The notes: a model not told the origin generated them from the sequence alone. Counted from the stretch's first letter, positions 18,471-28,256 are shown. The stretch: 64,000 nt of DNA from Mucilaginibacter sp. 44-25 (GCA_001898335.1 MKTS01000013.1:1-64000), one strand, 5' to 3'. A program made the numbers and translations.

Positions 18471-19911
18471 TGTGAACGGGCAGATTTATAATAAATGTAC
18501 AACCTTTATGCAATTGACTTTTCAAACTAATATGCCCATAATGTTCAGTTATCACCTGCCGAACATAATTTAGTCCTAAACCAGAACCTTTTACCTGTCG
18601 TACCTCACCTTGAAGTGGTGCCCGAAAAAAACGTTCGAAAACCTTTTGCTGATATTCAGGATCAATTCCCGGTCCGTTATCTTGAACACTTATGATAACA
18701 CTTTTTCCTTTATGATAGCAACTTAATTCGATTAAAACCCCTTTCTGGCCATATTTTAATGCGTTTTCAATTAAATTATAGAACACGTTACCCAGTTCAA
18801 ACTGATCGCCAAGAACAAAGCACGGTTCTGAATCCTGACGAAAATTGCAGGTGCCACCATTTTGAGCGATAAGTATTTTCATCCTTTCAATAACTTCTAA
18901 AATAAGTACCTGAATATCGAATAGTTGTAAGTTTAGCTGATCTGCAGATTTTTCCATACCTTGAGTATTGAGAACGCGATCAATTAGTAGTGTTAGGCGC
19001 CCGAGCTCCTGCTCACTTATATTTAAGTACTCTTCAAGTAATTGGGGATTTTGATTTAATTGAAATTTCCGAATGGAGTTAATAGCCAGCATAACCGTTG
19101 ATACAGGGGTTTTAAGTTCATGAGTGACATTACTAATGAATGACTCCCTGACATCCGCGTACAGTTGTTGCGCGTTGAATAACCTGTAGATCAAAAAAAA
19201 CGCGACAAATGTGAGCCCAATCATTAGCATAGAAGACGCAATCTGATAACGCATCTCGTAAATGACCGTACGTGTTAATGACGGTATGACTAATTGAAAT
19301 TTATGGAAAAGCTCAAGATCATAGGAATAAAGCCTACTTAAAAATGCTGGAGCAAGTGTCCTGAATTCAGGCGCATTCTTATTAGAACGCCATGTGTAGT
19401 CAAACAGTCTTAGGTGATAAGGTTGATTTACTTTCAAATCATGCATTCCTTTCTCTATTTTTATTCTCATCTGGTTTAAAGCCAACGAATCCATATGCTG
19501 CCTTTCTTCCATTGAGAAGATTTGGCCCTGACTGCCAGGCACTTTAGATCGAGGCCGAGGTTTGGTATAGAAGATAAACTTTAAAGCAATATAAGAGCTG
19601 TCTTTATAATGTTCTTCTGAAAAAACCCGAAACATATTTTCGGATTGTGCTTCATCAAAACCTTGACGAAGTTTCAACCAGGGTGCAGATTTTAAAAACA
19701 TGCGAAAACTGCTCGAATCATTTTTATTTATTCCGGCAAAATCATACATATTTCGACTTGCCGCATTTGCGATCATATACTCTAACCGATCGTCAAGACG
19801 TTGCTTTTCTCCACGATACACATTTCGCAGCCAAAATATTTGAAGACTGATCGTTACCAGTAAGGTGACGAGAATCAGCACGTATGCAATTATCTTTTTT
19901 GTGGGATGCAT
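18460..19911 (-). CDS. Sensor histidine kinase
   Basis: 483 residues. Two TM helices (IIAYVLILVTLLVTISLQIF near the start and SSMLMIGLTFVAFFLIYRLF at about 230-250) flank an extracytoplasmic sensor of about 200 residues with no recognised family. Next is the HisKA H-box FISNVTHELKTPVSTVMLAI with the phospho-accepting His, then the ATPase boxes: N (NVFYNLIENALKYG), G1 (DNGPGIDPEYQQKVFERFF) and G2 (KGSGLGLNYVRQVI). It is the partner of the response regulator that overlaps its 3' end. It is divergent from the receptor gene at 20027, which is probably its target. Confidence 0.95.
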   Translation of the reverse strand: MHPTKKIIAYVLILVTLLVTISLQIFWLRNVYRGEKQRLDDRLEYMIANAASRNMYDFAGINKNDSSSFRMFLKSAPWLKLRQGFDEAQSENMFRVFSEEHYKDSSYIALKFIFYTKPRPRSKVPGSQGQIFSMEERQHMDSLALNQMRIKIEKGMHDLKVNQPYHLRLFDYTWRSNKNAPEFRTLAPAFLSRLYSYDLELFHKFQLVIPSLTRTVIYEMRYQIASSMLMIGLTFVAFFLIYRLFNAQQLYADVRESFISNVTHELKTPVSTVMLAINSIRKFQLNQNPQLLEEYLNISEQELGRLTLLIDRVLNTQGMEKSADQLNLQLFDIQVLILEVIERMKILIAQNGGTCNFRQDSEPCFVLGDQFELGNVFYNLIENALKYGQKGVLIELSCYHKGKSVIISVQDNGPGIDPEYQQKVFERFFRAPLQGEVRQVKGSGLGLNYVRQVITEHYGHISLKSQLHKGCTFIINLPVHNES

Positions 19912-19961
19912 TTTTCTAATATCTCAAAAATTATGGGCATTAAATGTAGTTGTAGCGCAGA

Positions 19962-20001
19962 TTTAACGCTATTTAACCTTACTTAACTTTACTTTACAAT
20001 G
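19962..20001. promoter_or_regulatory. Four 10-bp phased repeats, candidate response-regulator operator
   Basis: Four consecutive 10-bp units read TTTAACGCTA, TTTAACCTTA, CTTAACTTTA and CTTTACAATG on the plus strand. They lie between the divergent histidine kinase and receptor genes, directly upstream of a TACGTTTG element. Tandem repeats with one helical turn spacing are the usual binding pattern of OmpR/PhoB-type regulators. That the neighbouring regulator binds here is inferred. Confidence 0.55.
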
Positions 20002-20009
20002 ACGCTGGC

Positions 20010-20017
20010 TACGTTTG
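20010..20017 (+). promoter_or_regulatory. Bacteroidota -7 promoter element TACGTTTG for the receptor gene
   Basis: TACGTTTG matches the TAnnTTTG consensus. No TTTG element is seen about 20 bases upstream; the phased repeats occupy that place, as expected of an activator-dependent promoter. Transcription would begin only a few bases before the ATG at 20027, giving a very short all-A leader. This excludes the alternative start at 20015. Confidence 0.4.
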
Positions 20018-20026
20018 CAGAAAAAA

Positions 20027-22411
20027 ATGAAAAAATATATCTTATTATTGCTCTGCATATCGCCGCTTGTTTTATCTGCACAATCGAATTTAAAGTGCTT
20101 GGTAACAAATAAAAAGGGCATCTCGCTTGATGCTGCAACTGCAACGCTCTATCAAAAAAATCAAATTGTGACTAGCAATTTGTCTAAACTTGGTAAAATC
20201 GATTTCACCGGATTAACAAACGGCGAATATGAGATTAAAGTATCGTTAGTGGGTTTTCAAAGTATCGTGAGGAAATTTGATATGCCAAAAGACTCGCTCC
20301 TACTGGTCATGAACGAAGCCATTTCCCAACTAAAAACAGTAAATATAATTTCAAAAATCCCACCTGTGGAACACAAGACAGATCGTACCACCTATAATAT
20401 TCAGAATAGTATACTGGCAGGGGGGAGTAATATATGGGACATACTCAAAAAGCTACCTTCTGTGATTACGTCTGATAACGGACAGATTACATCATCGGGA
20501 AAAGGAGTAACTGTTTATATTGATAATAAACCCGTACATCTTACCGGGGATGAACTTGTGACTTATCTTAGTTCGCTCCCAGCCGATCAGATTTCCAAGT
20601 TGGATATCGTGACCAGTCCCTCTGCAAAATATGATGCACAAGGCGGAGCAATTCTGAATATTGTAAGGAAAAAAATCTCCACTGATGGTTTAAATGCGCA
20701 ATTTAGCAGTAGTTATACACAGGCTACGCTAGGATCTTATACAACCAGTGCCATTTTCAATGAGCATCATAAAAAAACCAATTTTTATGGAAGCTTTGGC
20801 CATTCGGATCAAAGACGTAAAAGGCAGTTAAGCGACTATACTAAGTTTTCCGATTCAAGCCGTAATTCCTTTTGGGACGGTAAGGGTACATCGACAAGAA
20901 AAAATATTACTGATAACTATCAGGTTGGCCTTGATTGGGTTCTTACTGATAGACAAATAATAGCAATTAACGTGACAGGATACTACAGTAAGGGGAATAC
21001 AATACTTTCTGATACGAAGACCGTGTACAACAATTTTCATTCGATTGCAGATTCGACGCTATTAACAACCAACGATCAACGTACAAATACAAGACAGCTG
21101 GACGTTGGAATGAGTTATAAATTAAAAATTGACAGTGGCAAACAATCGATTGACTTCAACTTTGACTATTTGCCCTACCATAAAAAAGCAGAGCAGTACG
21201 TCCAAACAATAACCGATTTTCAAAATAGTCCGCTTAAAAACACTTTCGATATATTCACACCTAACTCCCAAGAGATAAATATTTACACCTCAAGCCTGAA
21301 TCATTCTTATCATTTGAAAAATAATTGGGATTTGGAATCGGGCATAAAATACACCAGTATCAACACATTAAATAATTATTCATTCTACAACATATCAGGA
21401 AATTCAAAGATTTTAGATCCTGCGAAATCGAACTTATTTGATTACAAGGAAAATACCAGCGCAGCATATACAAACATTAAGGGGACTGCGGGTTTTTGGT
21501 CATTTCAAGGTGGAGTACGTATAGAAAACACAAATACGACCGGATCAGCTACAGCGTCAACGCTTTTGACAAAAACGAACTACCTGAAAGTGTTTCCTTC
21601 AGCACAGTTGATCTTTTCACCCAATACCAACAACAATATTGCATTGAGTTATGAAATCCGGATTGACCGTCCGGAATTTCAGCAATTGAATCCGGCAAGG
21701 TTTTATACAAGTCCTTACAGTTATGCACAAGGAAACGCCTACCTAAGACCATATTACAGTACAAATTTAGATCTAACTTATACTTATAAAGAACATTACA
21801 CACTAACAACCTATTTTACGGATCAGGAAAATTTCATTAGTGATGTTCCTGTTCAAAATAACAGCGATGGAACTCTCTATTTTACACAGCTTAATATAGG
21901 AAATACGCGAAACATCGGTTTTATAGTACTGACCACCGTCAATCCTACGCCCTGGTGGGATGCCACTTTTAGTTTCAATGGTTATCACAGCGCTCAAAAA
22001 TCCAATTTCCCAAATGGTGAATTTTCCTCAAACAAATGGAACACAGAATTTAGTTCCAATCAAACATTTGTGATCTCAAAAAGTCAAGGTATTAAGGCAG
22101 AGTTAGCGGCATCTTATAATTCGCGTTTTTTACAAGGCGTGCTCAATATTTATGCTACAAATAATGTAAGCTTCGGGGCAAGTAAACAACTATTCCGAAA
22201 GCGCGCAACACTTAAAATCGCTTTGAATGATATATTCTATGGTAACCCTTACAGGCTAGCCACTTTATATGCCGATCAAAATAATGGATCTTATCAGCGA
22301 AATGACACCAGAAATATTTCGGTAAGCTTTACCTGCCGTTTAGGCAACTTTGGGGTTGGACAGAATAAAAAAAACAAAAATGTTGACGATGAAAGGCGTC
22401 GGATTAATTAA
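20027..22411 (+). CDS. TonB-dependent receptor-like outer membrane beta-barrel protein
   Basis: The ATG at 20027 is chosen over the upstream frame start at 20015 because of the signal peptide (KKYILLLLCISPLVLSAQ). Next comes a CarboxypepD_reg-like domain (TNKKGISLDAATATLYQK to SLVGFQSIVRKF). A plug-like domain follows (NSILAGGSNIWDILKKLPSV, then ADQISKLDIVTSPSAKYDAQ), and a C-terminal barrel resembles the OMP_b-brl_3 family (IALSYEIRIDRPEFQQLNP, RPYYSTNLDLTYTYKEHY). Length of about 794 residues is normal. Such receptors are commonly paired with a two-component system. There is no SusD partner. Substrate is unknown. Confidence 0.88.
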   Translation: MKKYILLLLCISPLVLSAQSNLKCLVTNKKGISLDAATATLYQKNQIVTSNLSKLGKIDFTGLTNGEYEIKVSLVGFQSIVRKFDMPKDSLLLVMNEAISQLKTVNIISKIPPVEHKTDRTTYNIQNSILAGGSNIWDILKKLPSVITSDNGQITSSGKGVTVYIDNKPVHLTGDELVTYLSSLPADQISKLDIVTSPSAKYDAQGGAILNIVRKKISTDGLNAQFSSSYTQATLGSYTTSAIFNEHHKKTNFYGSFGHSDQRRKRQLSDYTKFSDSSRNSFWDGKGTSTRKNITDNYQVGLDWVLTDRQIIAINVTGYYSKGNTILSDTKTVYNNFHSIADSTLLTTNDQRTNTRQLDVGMSYKLKIDSGKQSIDFNFDYLPYHKKAEQYVQTITDFQNSPLKNTFDIFTPNSQEINIYTSSLNHSYHLKNNWDLESGIKYTSINTLNNYSFYNISGNSKILDPAKSNLFDYKENTSAAYTNIKGTAGFWSFQGGVRIENTNTTGSATASTLLTKTNYLKVFPSAQLIFSPNTNNNIALSYEIRIDRPEFQQLNPARFYTSPYSYAQGNAYLRPYYSTNLDLTYTYKEHYTLTTYFTDQENFISDVPVQNNSDGTLYFTQLNIGNTRNIGFIVLTTVNPTPWWDATFSFNGYHSAQKSNFPNGEFSSNKWNTEFSSNQTFVISKSQGIKAELAASYNSRFLQGVLNIYATNNVSFGASKQLFRKRATLKIALNDIFYGNPYRLATLYADQNNGSYQRNDTRNISVSFTCRLGNFGVGQNKKNKNVDDERRRIN

Positions 22412-22938
22412 CGGAGTCCTAATTGTCATACGACAGAATCAACGCTTGTTACGAAAAATCTACTACACTAATGAAGTTTATAAAAACAACTTGTTGCACT
22501 GGATAGTAATTACAGCGCTTTATTCATTTCATGGCTGGAACGAATATGATGGTAAGACTAAGGAGTAGAAAAAATTTCACAATTAATATTTTACGATTGA
22601 AGAAAGAAATGAGGACTTGCTCGAATTCAAATCCAACCGCAGCCTTTTTGGGATGTGAGGCCTGATGTTCGCCGCATAGGGAAATATAGACGGCGAGGAA
22701 GCGATCTGTGTTGGAATTTTGTCCCGTACGGTTAAAGGAGCGAAACCGATAAACGTTAATGTAAAATATTGAGAAATTTAAAAAGGGAGCTGAACAGCAT
22801 AAAAATGGATTCTGCCCCCTATTGTCAGGTAAATTTACTTTTAAGGAATTTAAGCAAATATCAATTTTCGACATAGGATAAAACAAATTCAAGTAATGCT
22901 TTCCTATTATAAACTGTGAATAACAACTACTAACATCA
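22412..22938. other. Intergenic region between receptor and GH95 gene (527 bp)
   Basis: A minus-strand frame crosses this stretch (22524-23042), but it overlaps the GH95 start and its translation has no recognisable domain. I see no gene, hairpin terminator or promoter consensus that I can defend. It should carry the GH95 promoter. Confidence 0.4.
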
Positions 22939-25362
22939 ATGAAATTACACAAGAAATCATCTCTGCTACTCGCCTTAGTCATCAGTCCCTTAACACCCGT
23001 CTTTGCCCAGGATAAAACATCATCCAACGTGCTATGGTACAACTCACCTGCAACATATTGGGAGGCCTGCTTACCTATCGGTAACGGCAGATTAGGGGCA
23101 ATGCCTAACGGAGATGTTTTCTCAGAGAAAATAGCCCTTAATGATATTACATTATGGTCTGGATCTCCTCAACAAGGCGATCTGACGCACGCCCATGAGC
23201 ACTTCCGTGAGATACAAGCGCTTGTAATTGATGGAAAAATTGAGCAGGCGCAGTTGCTAATGAGCAAATACTTTAAGTGTGCAGGCTATGGTTCCGGGGA
23301 AGGAAAAGGGAATAATGTCCCCTACGGAAGTTACCAGACGCTTGGTCAGCTCTTGATTAAATTTCAATACGATAAAAACGCTAATTACGCGAATTACCGC
23401 CGTCAACTGGTCATTGACAGCGCAATTGCTTCAACAAACTATCGTATAGGTACTGTAAATTATCAACGTGAATATTTAACTAGTTTTAATAGCGATGTCA
23501 TCATAATAAGGTTAACTGCAGATGCAGGTCACGCTCTCAATTTTACCATTGGGCTATCGAGGCCAGAACGTGCTACATCAAAAGCAGCAGGCGAATTTCT
23601 TGATTATAGCGGCACCCTCACAGACGGAAAAGGTGGCGATGGAATGAAGTTTTATTCAAGAATCGGCGTAAATCAAACCGGTGGATCAAATTATGCTTCT
23701 GGTGATTCATTATATGTGAAAGATGCGACAACTGCAACAATCTTTGTTTCATCAGCTACCGACTTCAGAAATTTGAATTATAAAAATTTTGTAGTTGCAA
23801 AATTATTGAAAGCGATGAAAACGCCTTATATGATTGAGCGCAGAGAACATATCCAAAAATTTCAGAACTTCTTCAAAACGGCTGTATTTCACTTATCAGG
23901 TAATAACCAAACGCAAGTACCTACAGATGAACGCCTGAAACATTTCATGACCGACAGTTCAGACGTCGGAATTCCTCCACTTTATTTTCAGTTTGGGCGA
24001 TATCTTTTGATAAGCAGCACCCGTAAAGGACTATTACCTCCTAATCTTCAGGGATTATGGGCTAACACTGTTGAAACACCATGGAATGGGGATTTTCATC
24101 TGGATATTAATATACAGATGAATCACTGGCCATTAGACGAAACAGGATTAGGTAATTTAAATCAACCGTTTCTAAAATTGGTGAAAGGTCTAATTAGACC
24201 CGGACAAAGAACTGCACGTGCTTATTACAATAGTCCCGGGTGGGTGGCACATGTTATAACAAACCTTTGGAACTTTACGTCGCCGGGAGAAGACTATACC
24301 TGGGGTGCTTTTAATACTGGTTCTGCCTGGTTGTGCCAAATGCTTTACACTCATTTTCAATACACCCGTGATATCAATTATTTAAAAGAATTATACCCTA
24401 TATTAAAAGGTTCATCGACTTTCTATCTTCATACCCTGGCAAGAGAAAAAAAACATTCATGGCTGGTTACGGCACCATCAAACTCACCAGAAAATGATTA
24501 CATTTTGCCAAATGGAAGATCAGCCAGCATCACGGCAGGACCAACAATTGACAACCAACTTCTTAGATTTTTATTTAAGGCCACTGAAGAGTCAGCCGCA
24601 ATACTTAATCGGGATTATGCGTTATCGCTCAGGCTTAGAGCTGCCAGATTAAAACTTCCACCAAACCAACTAAACAGCGACGGGAAGTTAATGGAGTGGC
24701 TATCAGATTATAAGGCGGCTGATATCCACCATCGCCATGTGTCACCCTTGTGGGGACTATATCCCGGCAACGAAATTAATGAAAGCGTTCCAGCCATCGC
24801 GGCAGGCGCGAAGAAGTTGCTAGACGAGAGAGGCGATGTGGGAACAGGATGGTCCCTCGCTTGGAAAATGAACCTTTGGGCGCGTCTTCATGATGGAAAT
24901 CACGCATTTAAAATTTTCCGAAAACTTTTGAAGCCGGTTTTTAGATCAGAAGTTAATATGAAAGATGGCGGAGGTTCATACATCAACCTTTTTTGTGCCC
25001 ACCCACCATTTCAAATTGATGGTAATTTTGGAGGAACGGCTGGTATAACAGAAATGCTGCTGCAAAGTAGTAACGGATATATTGAATTACTACCAGCTAT
25101 TCCAGATGCATGGAAAAAAGGCTACTTTAAGGGTATTCGCGCCCGGGGGGGTGTCAGTGTTGACGCGTCTTGGAGTGAAGGTGTTTTAAAAACCATGACA
25201 CTCTATGCAGAAAAGGCAGGTGACTTCAAAATAAAAATACACGCCGTGAAAAAAATTGAATTCAAACAAAATGGACATTGCTCACAATTAAAGGTCAACC
25301 CTTCAAAACTTATAGAATTGACCTTGCTTAGAGGAGAAAAAATATCAATGAAAGTTTATTAG
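22939..25362 (+). CDS. Glycoside hydrolase family 95 (alpha-L-fucosidase/galactosidase type)
   Basis: 807 residues with a signal peptide (SLLLALVISPLTPVFAQ). The N-terminal beta-sandwich contains the GH95 signature WEACLPIGNGRLGAMPNG and EKIALNDITLWSGSPQQGD. The (alpha/alpha)6 barrel follows: LPPNLQGLWANTVETPWNGD, DINIQMNHWPLDETG, then HRHVSPLWGLYPGNEI and FQIDGNFGGTAGITEMLLQS. In this family, catalysis uses Asn/Asp/Glu residues in these conserved segments to cleave terminal fucose or L-galactose from glycans. It is exported, probably periplasmic or surface-bound. It is the only glycoside hydrolase in the window and lies between a receptor and a sigma gene, so it may belong to the surrounding uptake regulon. 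Confidence 0.93.
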   Translation: MKLHKKSSLLLALVISPLTPVFAQDKTSSNVLWYNSPATYWEACLPIGNGRLGAMPNGDVFSEKIALNDITLWSGSPQQGDLTHAHEHFREIQALVIDGKIEQAQLLMSKYFKCAGYGSGEGKGNNVPYGSYQTLGQLLIKFQYDKNANYANYRRQLVIDSAIASTNYRIGTVNYQREYLTSFNSDVIIIRLTADAGHALNFTIGLSRPERATSKAAGEFLDYSGTLTDGKGGDGMKFYSRIGVNQTGGSNYASGDSLYVKDATTATIFVSSATDFRNLNYKNFVVAKLLKAMKTPYMIERREHIQKFQNFFKTAVFHLSGNNQTQVPTDERLKHFMTDSSDVGIPPLYFQFGRYLLISSTRKGLLPPNLQGLWANTVETPWNGDFHLDINIQMNHWPLDETGLGNLNQPFLKLVKGLIRPGQRTARAYYNSPGWVAHVITNLWNFTSPGEDYTWGAFNTGSAWLCQMLYTHFQYTRDINYLKELYPILKGSSTFYLHTLAREKKHSWLVTAPSNSPENDYILPNGRSASITAGPTIDNQLLRFLFKATEESAAILNRDYALSLRLRAARLKLPPNQLNSDGKLMEWLSDYKAADIHHRHVSPLWGLYPGNEINESVPAIAAGAKKLLDERGDVGTGWSLAWKMNLWARLHDGNHAFKIFRKLLKPVFRSEVNMKDGGGSYINLFCAHPPFQIDGNFGGTAGITEMLLQSSNGYIELLPAIPDAWKKGYFKGIRARGGVSVDASWSEGVLKTMTLYAEKAGDFKIKIHAVKKIEFKQNGHCSQLKVNPSKLIELTLLRGEKISMKVY

Positions 25363-26353
25363 AAATGTTGATGGGTGTGCAAATAAACACATTACTGAAA
25401 CCATGCAGACTTTTAGCCTTAAAACTAAGCGATGAGATCGCAGTTTATACACGACGTAAAGCACTCTGAAAGTTTCTATTTGAATTGATTCTTCGCCGAA
25501 ACTAACAACATAAGTCATTTCTATGAAGTAAGCGAATTCATTTATAAACTTCCGGGCAGCGGCTATTAAATTATTGGCGATAGCATTTTACCAATTCAGT
25601 AACGAGAAGTAATTTTTTCAGGTTCGCAGTTGTCCCGTTTCTGAATTTCTAACAGAAAACATCAATAATCATCTAATGACCAGTACTATGCAGTTCTTTC
25701 CGTGATAGCTTTTGGGGTAACAATTTTTTGAATCTGCTGGGAAATGAGCCGCTTTTTCGACTTTCTTTAATTTTTACAGAAGTCGTAAAAGCTGAACAGC
25801 GTGCATGGCTGATTACCAGACTGCTCATGAAAATATGCAAAAGCTTGAGTTGCAAGCGCATGTCTTGATGAATAAAATTCTTATTATTCCAAATACGGTA
25901 AAGAAATTTATAATGATCATTATAATTTCTTCAGGTCTCGTTGCCTTACTAAAAATCGCTTAGGCGAATTAAATGAATACATATTGAAAAAAATTAACAA
26001 AATCCATCAAAGAGAGAATATCGAAACTATTTCGATAGCTCAATCTTCACTTTGTAGTTTTAATTTAATACTTGGGACAATAAAAACTATGATTCACTTT
26101 TTGAAAGCATCCCCAAGCCCAATAAATTATGATGATTGCATGTAAGGGACTTAACTCGCTCTATATCTCCCTTTATCACGTTTCCATCTTTCAACTTATC
26201 AATAAAATCAGAAAACCGATTTATAGTTCCTGATCTTGTCCATAATCATGTACTGTACTCGAACAAGGAAAGAAAAATTTCCGCTCGAAAACATATCTTT
26301 TTTTAACTGAATTATAAAACAGCAGAATGAGCGAATTCATCTCGAGTGAATCG
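25363..26353. other. Gene-poor stretch downstream of GH95 (990 bp), possible coding debris
   Basis: No intact gene is visible. On the minus strand 26088-26246 there is a frame of 52 codons without a start that reads like protein (RFSDFIDKLKDGNVIKGDI and NHHNLLGLGMLSKSES). On the plus strand around 25640-25920, protein-like strings appear in different frames (LIFTEVVKAEQRAWLITRLL and ENMQKLELQAHVLMNKIL). I cannot name a family for either. Low GC, many stops and the broken frames suggest decayed genes. Confidence 0.35.
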
Positions 26354-26956
26354 TCAGCTATTTTTTATATACAACAGAAAAAGTAGAATTGACAAAAAAT
26401 CAGAATGATTTCCCCCCAGTTTACTCTTTAGCGTTTCTGTTGCTTTATATAAGTGCTTTTTTACTGTGCTGATAGAAATGCCCATATTTTCTGCTATGAA
26501 CCTATGAGACAAATGTTCAAAGCGGCTTTTTACAAAAACTTCCCGACATTTTGGTGGTAACGTTTGGACAATCCTCATGATCTCACCCTGAAGCTCTTTA
26601 ACACATAGTCCGTCATCGGGAACTAAGCCGGATGTAATTGAATATTCAACAATTCCAGCAATATGCCTTTGATGCATTTCCTGTGCTCGGTAAGCATCTA
26701 TCACTTTATACTTTAATGCGGTTTTGAGGTAAGCTATCAAGGACGACTTAGGCGATAATTCGGCCCTCCGCAGATATAAACTTACAAATACCTCTTGAAC
26801 CACTTCTTCCGCCTCTTCACGGGACCTCAAACGCTGGTAAGCCGCATCGGCCATGGTCTCCCAATGCCGATTATATATCTCTGCAAAAGCGGCATGGTCT
26901 CCGTCTTTTAAATGTAGGACCAACTGTTCGTCGCTTATAGTTTTGTAAACAGGCAC
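26354..26956 (-). CDS. ECF RNA polymerase sigma factor (sigma-70 family, Bacteroidota type)
   Basis: 200 residues from a GTG at 26956. Region 2 is seen in HAAFAEIYNRHWETMADAAY, EEAEEVVQEVFVSLYLR and AYLKTALKYKVIDAYRAQEM. Region 4 is seen in LPPKCREVFVKSRFEHLSHR followed by the helix-turn-helix IAENMGISISTVKKHLYKAT. A hydrophobic C-terminal tail (FLSILLFLLYIKNS) is typical of the Bacteroidetes expansion family. These sigma factors normally sit directly upstream of fecR; here no fecR follows, and debris lies on both sides. The fecR at 15822-16979 lacks a sigma and shares upstream motifs with this gene, so the two may belong together. Confidence 0.92.
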   Translation of the reverse strand: MPVYKTISDEQLVLHLKDGDHAAFAEIYNRHWETMADAAYQRLRSREEAEEVVQEVFVSLYLRRAELSPKSSLIAYLKTALKYKVIDAYRAQEMHQRHIAGIVEYSITSGLVPDDGLCVKELQGEIMRIVQTLPPKCREVFVKSRFEHLSHRFIAENMGISISTVKKHLYKATETLKSKLGGNHSDFLSILLFLLYIKNS

Positions 26957-27016
26957 GGATTGGGATTTAATATGCTAAATTAGGTAAACGTGACTTAATT
27001 ATTAAATAATTAAGGA

Positions 27017-27082
27017 CTTAGGTCTGAATAACTATTAAAAAGCATTTCATACATAGTGAAATTTACAAATCAGGTCCGAATC
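27017..27082. promoter_or_regulatory. Motif pair upstream of the sigma gene, shared with the fecR upstream region
   Basis: ATCAGGTCCGAATC at 27069-27082 matches ATCAGTCCGAATC at 17091-17103 apart from one inserted G. CTTAGGTCTGA at 27017-27027 is identical to 17381-17391. The first motif lies 113 bases before the sigma start codon and its twin 112 bases before the fecR start codon, in the same orientation. A shared promoter or operator element is inferred. Confidence 0.4.
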
Positions 27083-27223
27083 AATATCTGTTGATTTGAA
27101 AATATAATTAATAAACCTATAATGGCCTACTTGGATGCAAGCAAAATCTAAAATGTAATATACGACAATTTAAACAGGTTTCTTAAAGATAAAACAACGC
27201 CTTACATATATACACCGTCATAG

Positions 27224-27376
27224 ATCAAAAAATGGCAAAGCGACACCCCGATGGAATGGATCTTGGAAAGCTATCAGATCAGTAGTGAATTGTATACCGG
27301 CATCCAACCGGGCCATAAATTGGTACAGGCTAAATTTGGTAACTGTGCTTTAAGCGGTACCGACTTTTTGATGTAA
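27224..27376 (+). pseudogene. S1/P1 nuclease-like C-terminal fragment
   Basis: A frame bounded by TAG at 27221 and TAA at 27374 encodes about 50 residues, WQSDTPMEWILESYQISSEL then YTGIQPGHKL. The pattern of a Ser-Asp-Thr-Pro segment, W-x3-ESYQIS and Y-x6-G-x-KL resembles the C-terminal part of S1/P1-type zinc nucleases of Bacteroidota (WVxESHxLAxxxVYxGxxPGxxL type). There is no start, no catalytic N-terminus (the Trp1 and His zinc ligands are absent) and no gene around it. It is an orphan fragment. Confidence 0.45.
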
Positions 27377-27765
27377 AAGAGGTTTTGGCGATACAGAGAT
27401 TATTAGCATGCAAATCTTTCATAGAGAATCTGAAGTGTTTGACTAGTTTTGGTTTAGTAAGTGCAGCGCGTAACTCATTGTAAACTGTACCGAAACTTTC
27501 ATTATCGTGAAAATTTTTTTCGTTCCTAAAGGACCTGCTTGCGTCTTCGACATTAATAGTTTAATATACACCTCTCTCCGTCTAAATTCAGTGGCTATCT
27601 TTGCGATAGTTACTTCATGAGTAACTGAATAATCAAGATGATTGCGCCCAGTTTTATTTTTTTGATCGGATAAGCGAATTTCTCATTAACAGACAATTTT
27701 AGCTGGAGTAACTCATCTGCATGAGAACAAACCTTTTTAATTTATCACCTTCTATCGCGCTATTA

Positions 27766-28256
27766 TCACTTTTGTAAGAAGCTTCCGATGATCATGCCGG
27801 CAACTAGCGCAGGGGATCCTGAAACATACAACAAGCCTGCAACCGCTGTTAGTGTTATACTAGGCTGAATGATAACATTAAAATCGTGTAAAAATCGCCA
27901 GTGCACCTCATTATCCGGGAAACGATTGATCCCGATAGCACACCCAAAAACAAACCACCTAAGCCTTTAGTGATCACAAGTTTTGCGGCTTTTGAAAATG
28001 ATGAGTTCTTTTTTAAGATGAGTTCTTTTTTAAATAGCAGCAACTGCCCAAAAACTAACAACCGAAACAATTCCTGTATCATCATTAAACAGCGACTCGC
28101 CGAAATGATGGTCTTCAATCTTTCCAGCGTTTTTGATGAAGACATCAGGACAGCTGCTGCTACGGCATCAGTCGGTTAAATCAGCGCTCCAAACACTAGC
28201 GGCTCCACCCATACAAGGTGGTACAGCTGCTTACGGTCGAAAGTTTCTTTCTCCAT
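27766..28256 (-). pseudogene. Decayed CPA1-family Na+/H+ antiporter fused to another gene's 5' end
   Basis: Minus-strand reading from about 28195 gives FGALI, a stop, PTDAVAAAVLMSSSKTLERL and KTIISA. After a frame change it gives ESLFNDDTGIVSVVSFWAVA, then LVITKGLGGLFLGVLSGSIV and SRIMR, and after another change ITLTAVAGLLYVSGSPALVA and GMIIG, ending at TGA 27766. ALI-PTDAVAA, ESLFNDGTGIV and the LA-VVAGLIIG helix are hallmarks of CPA1 exchangers. At least one nonsense and two or three frameshift changes are present, and the first ~130 residues are missing. In their place 28196-28256 encodes METFDRKQLYHLVW-like sequence (actual start MEKETFDRKQLYHLVWVEP), the beginning of an unrelated gene family. 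Confidence 0.7.

Noticed and set aside
22524..23042. Minus-strand frame of 172 codons overlapping the GH95 start
   Set aside because: Overlaps the signal peptide region of a clear GH95 gene; the translation has no recognisable domain and an odd Cys/Phe-rich composition.
25673..25861. Minus-strand frame of 62 codons
   Set aside because: No family, no ribosome site, and the opposite strand looks more protein-like, though in broken frames.
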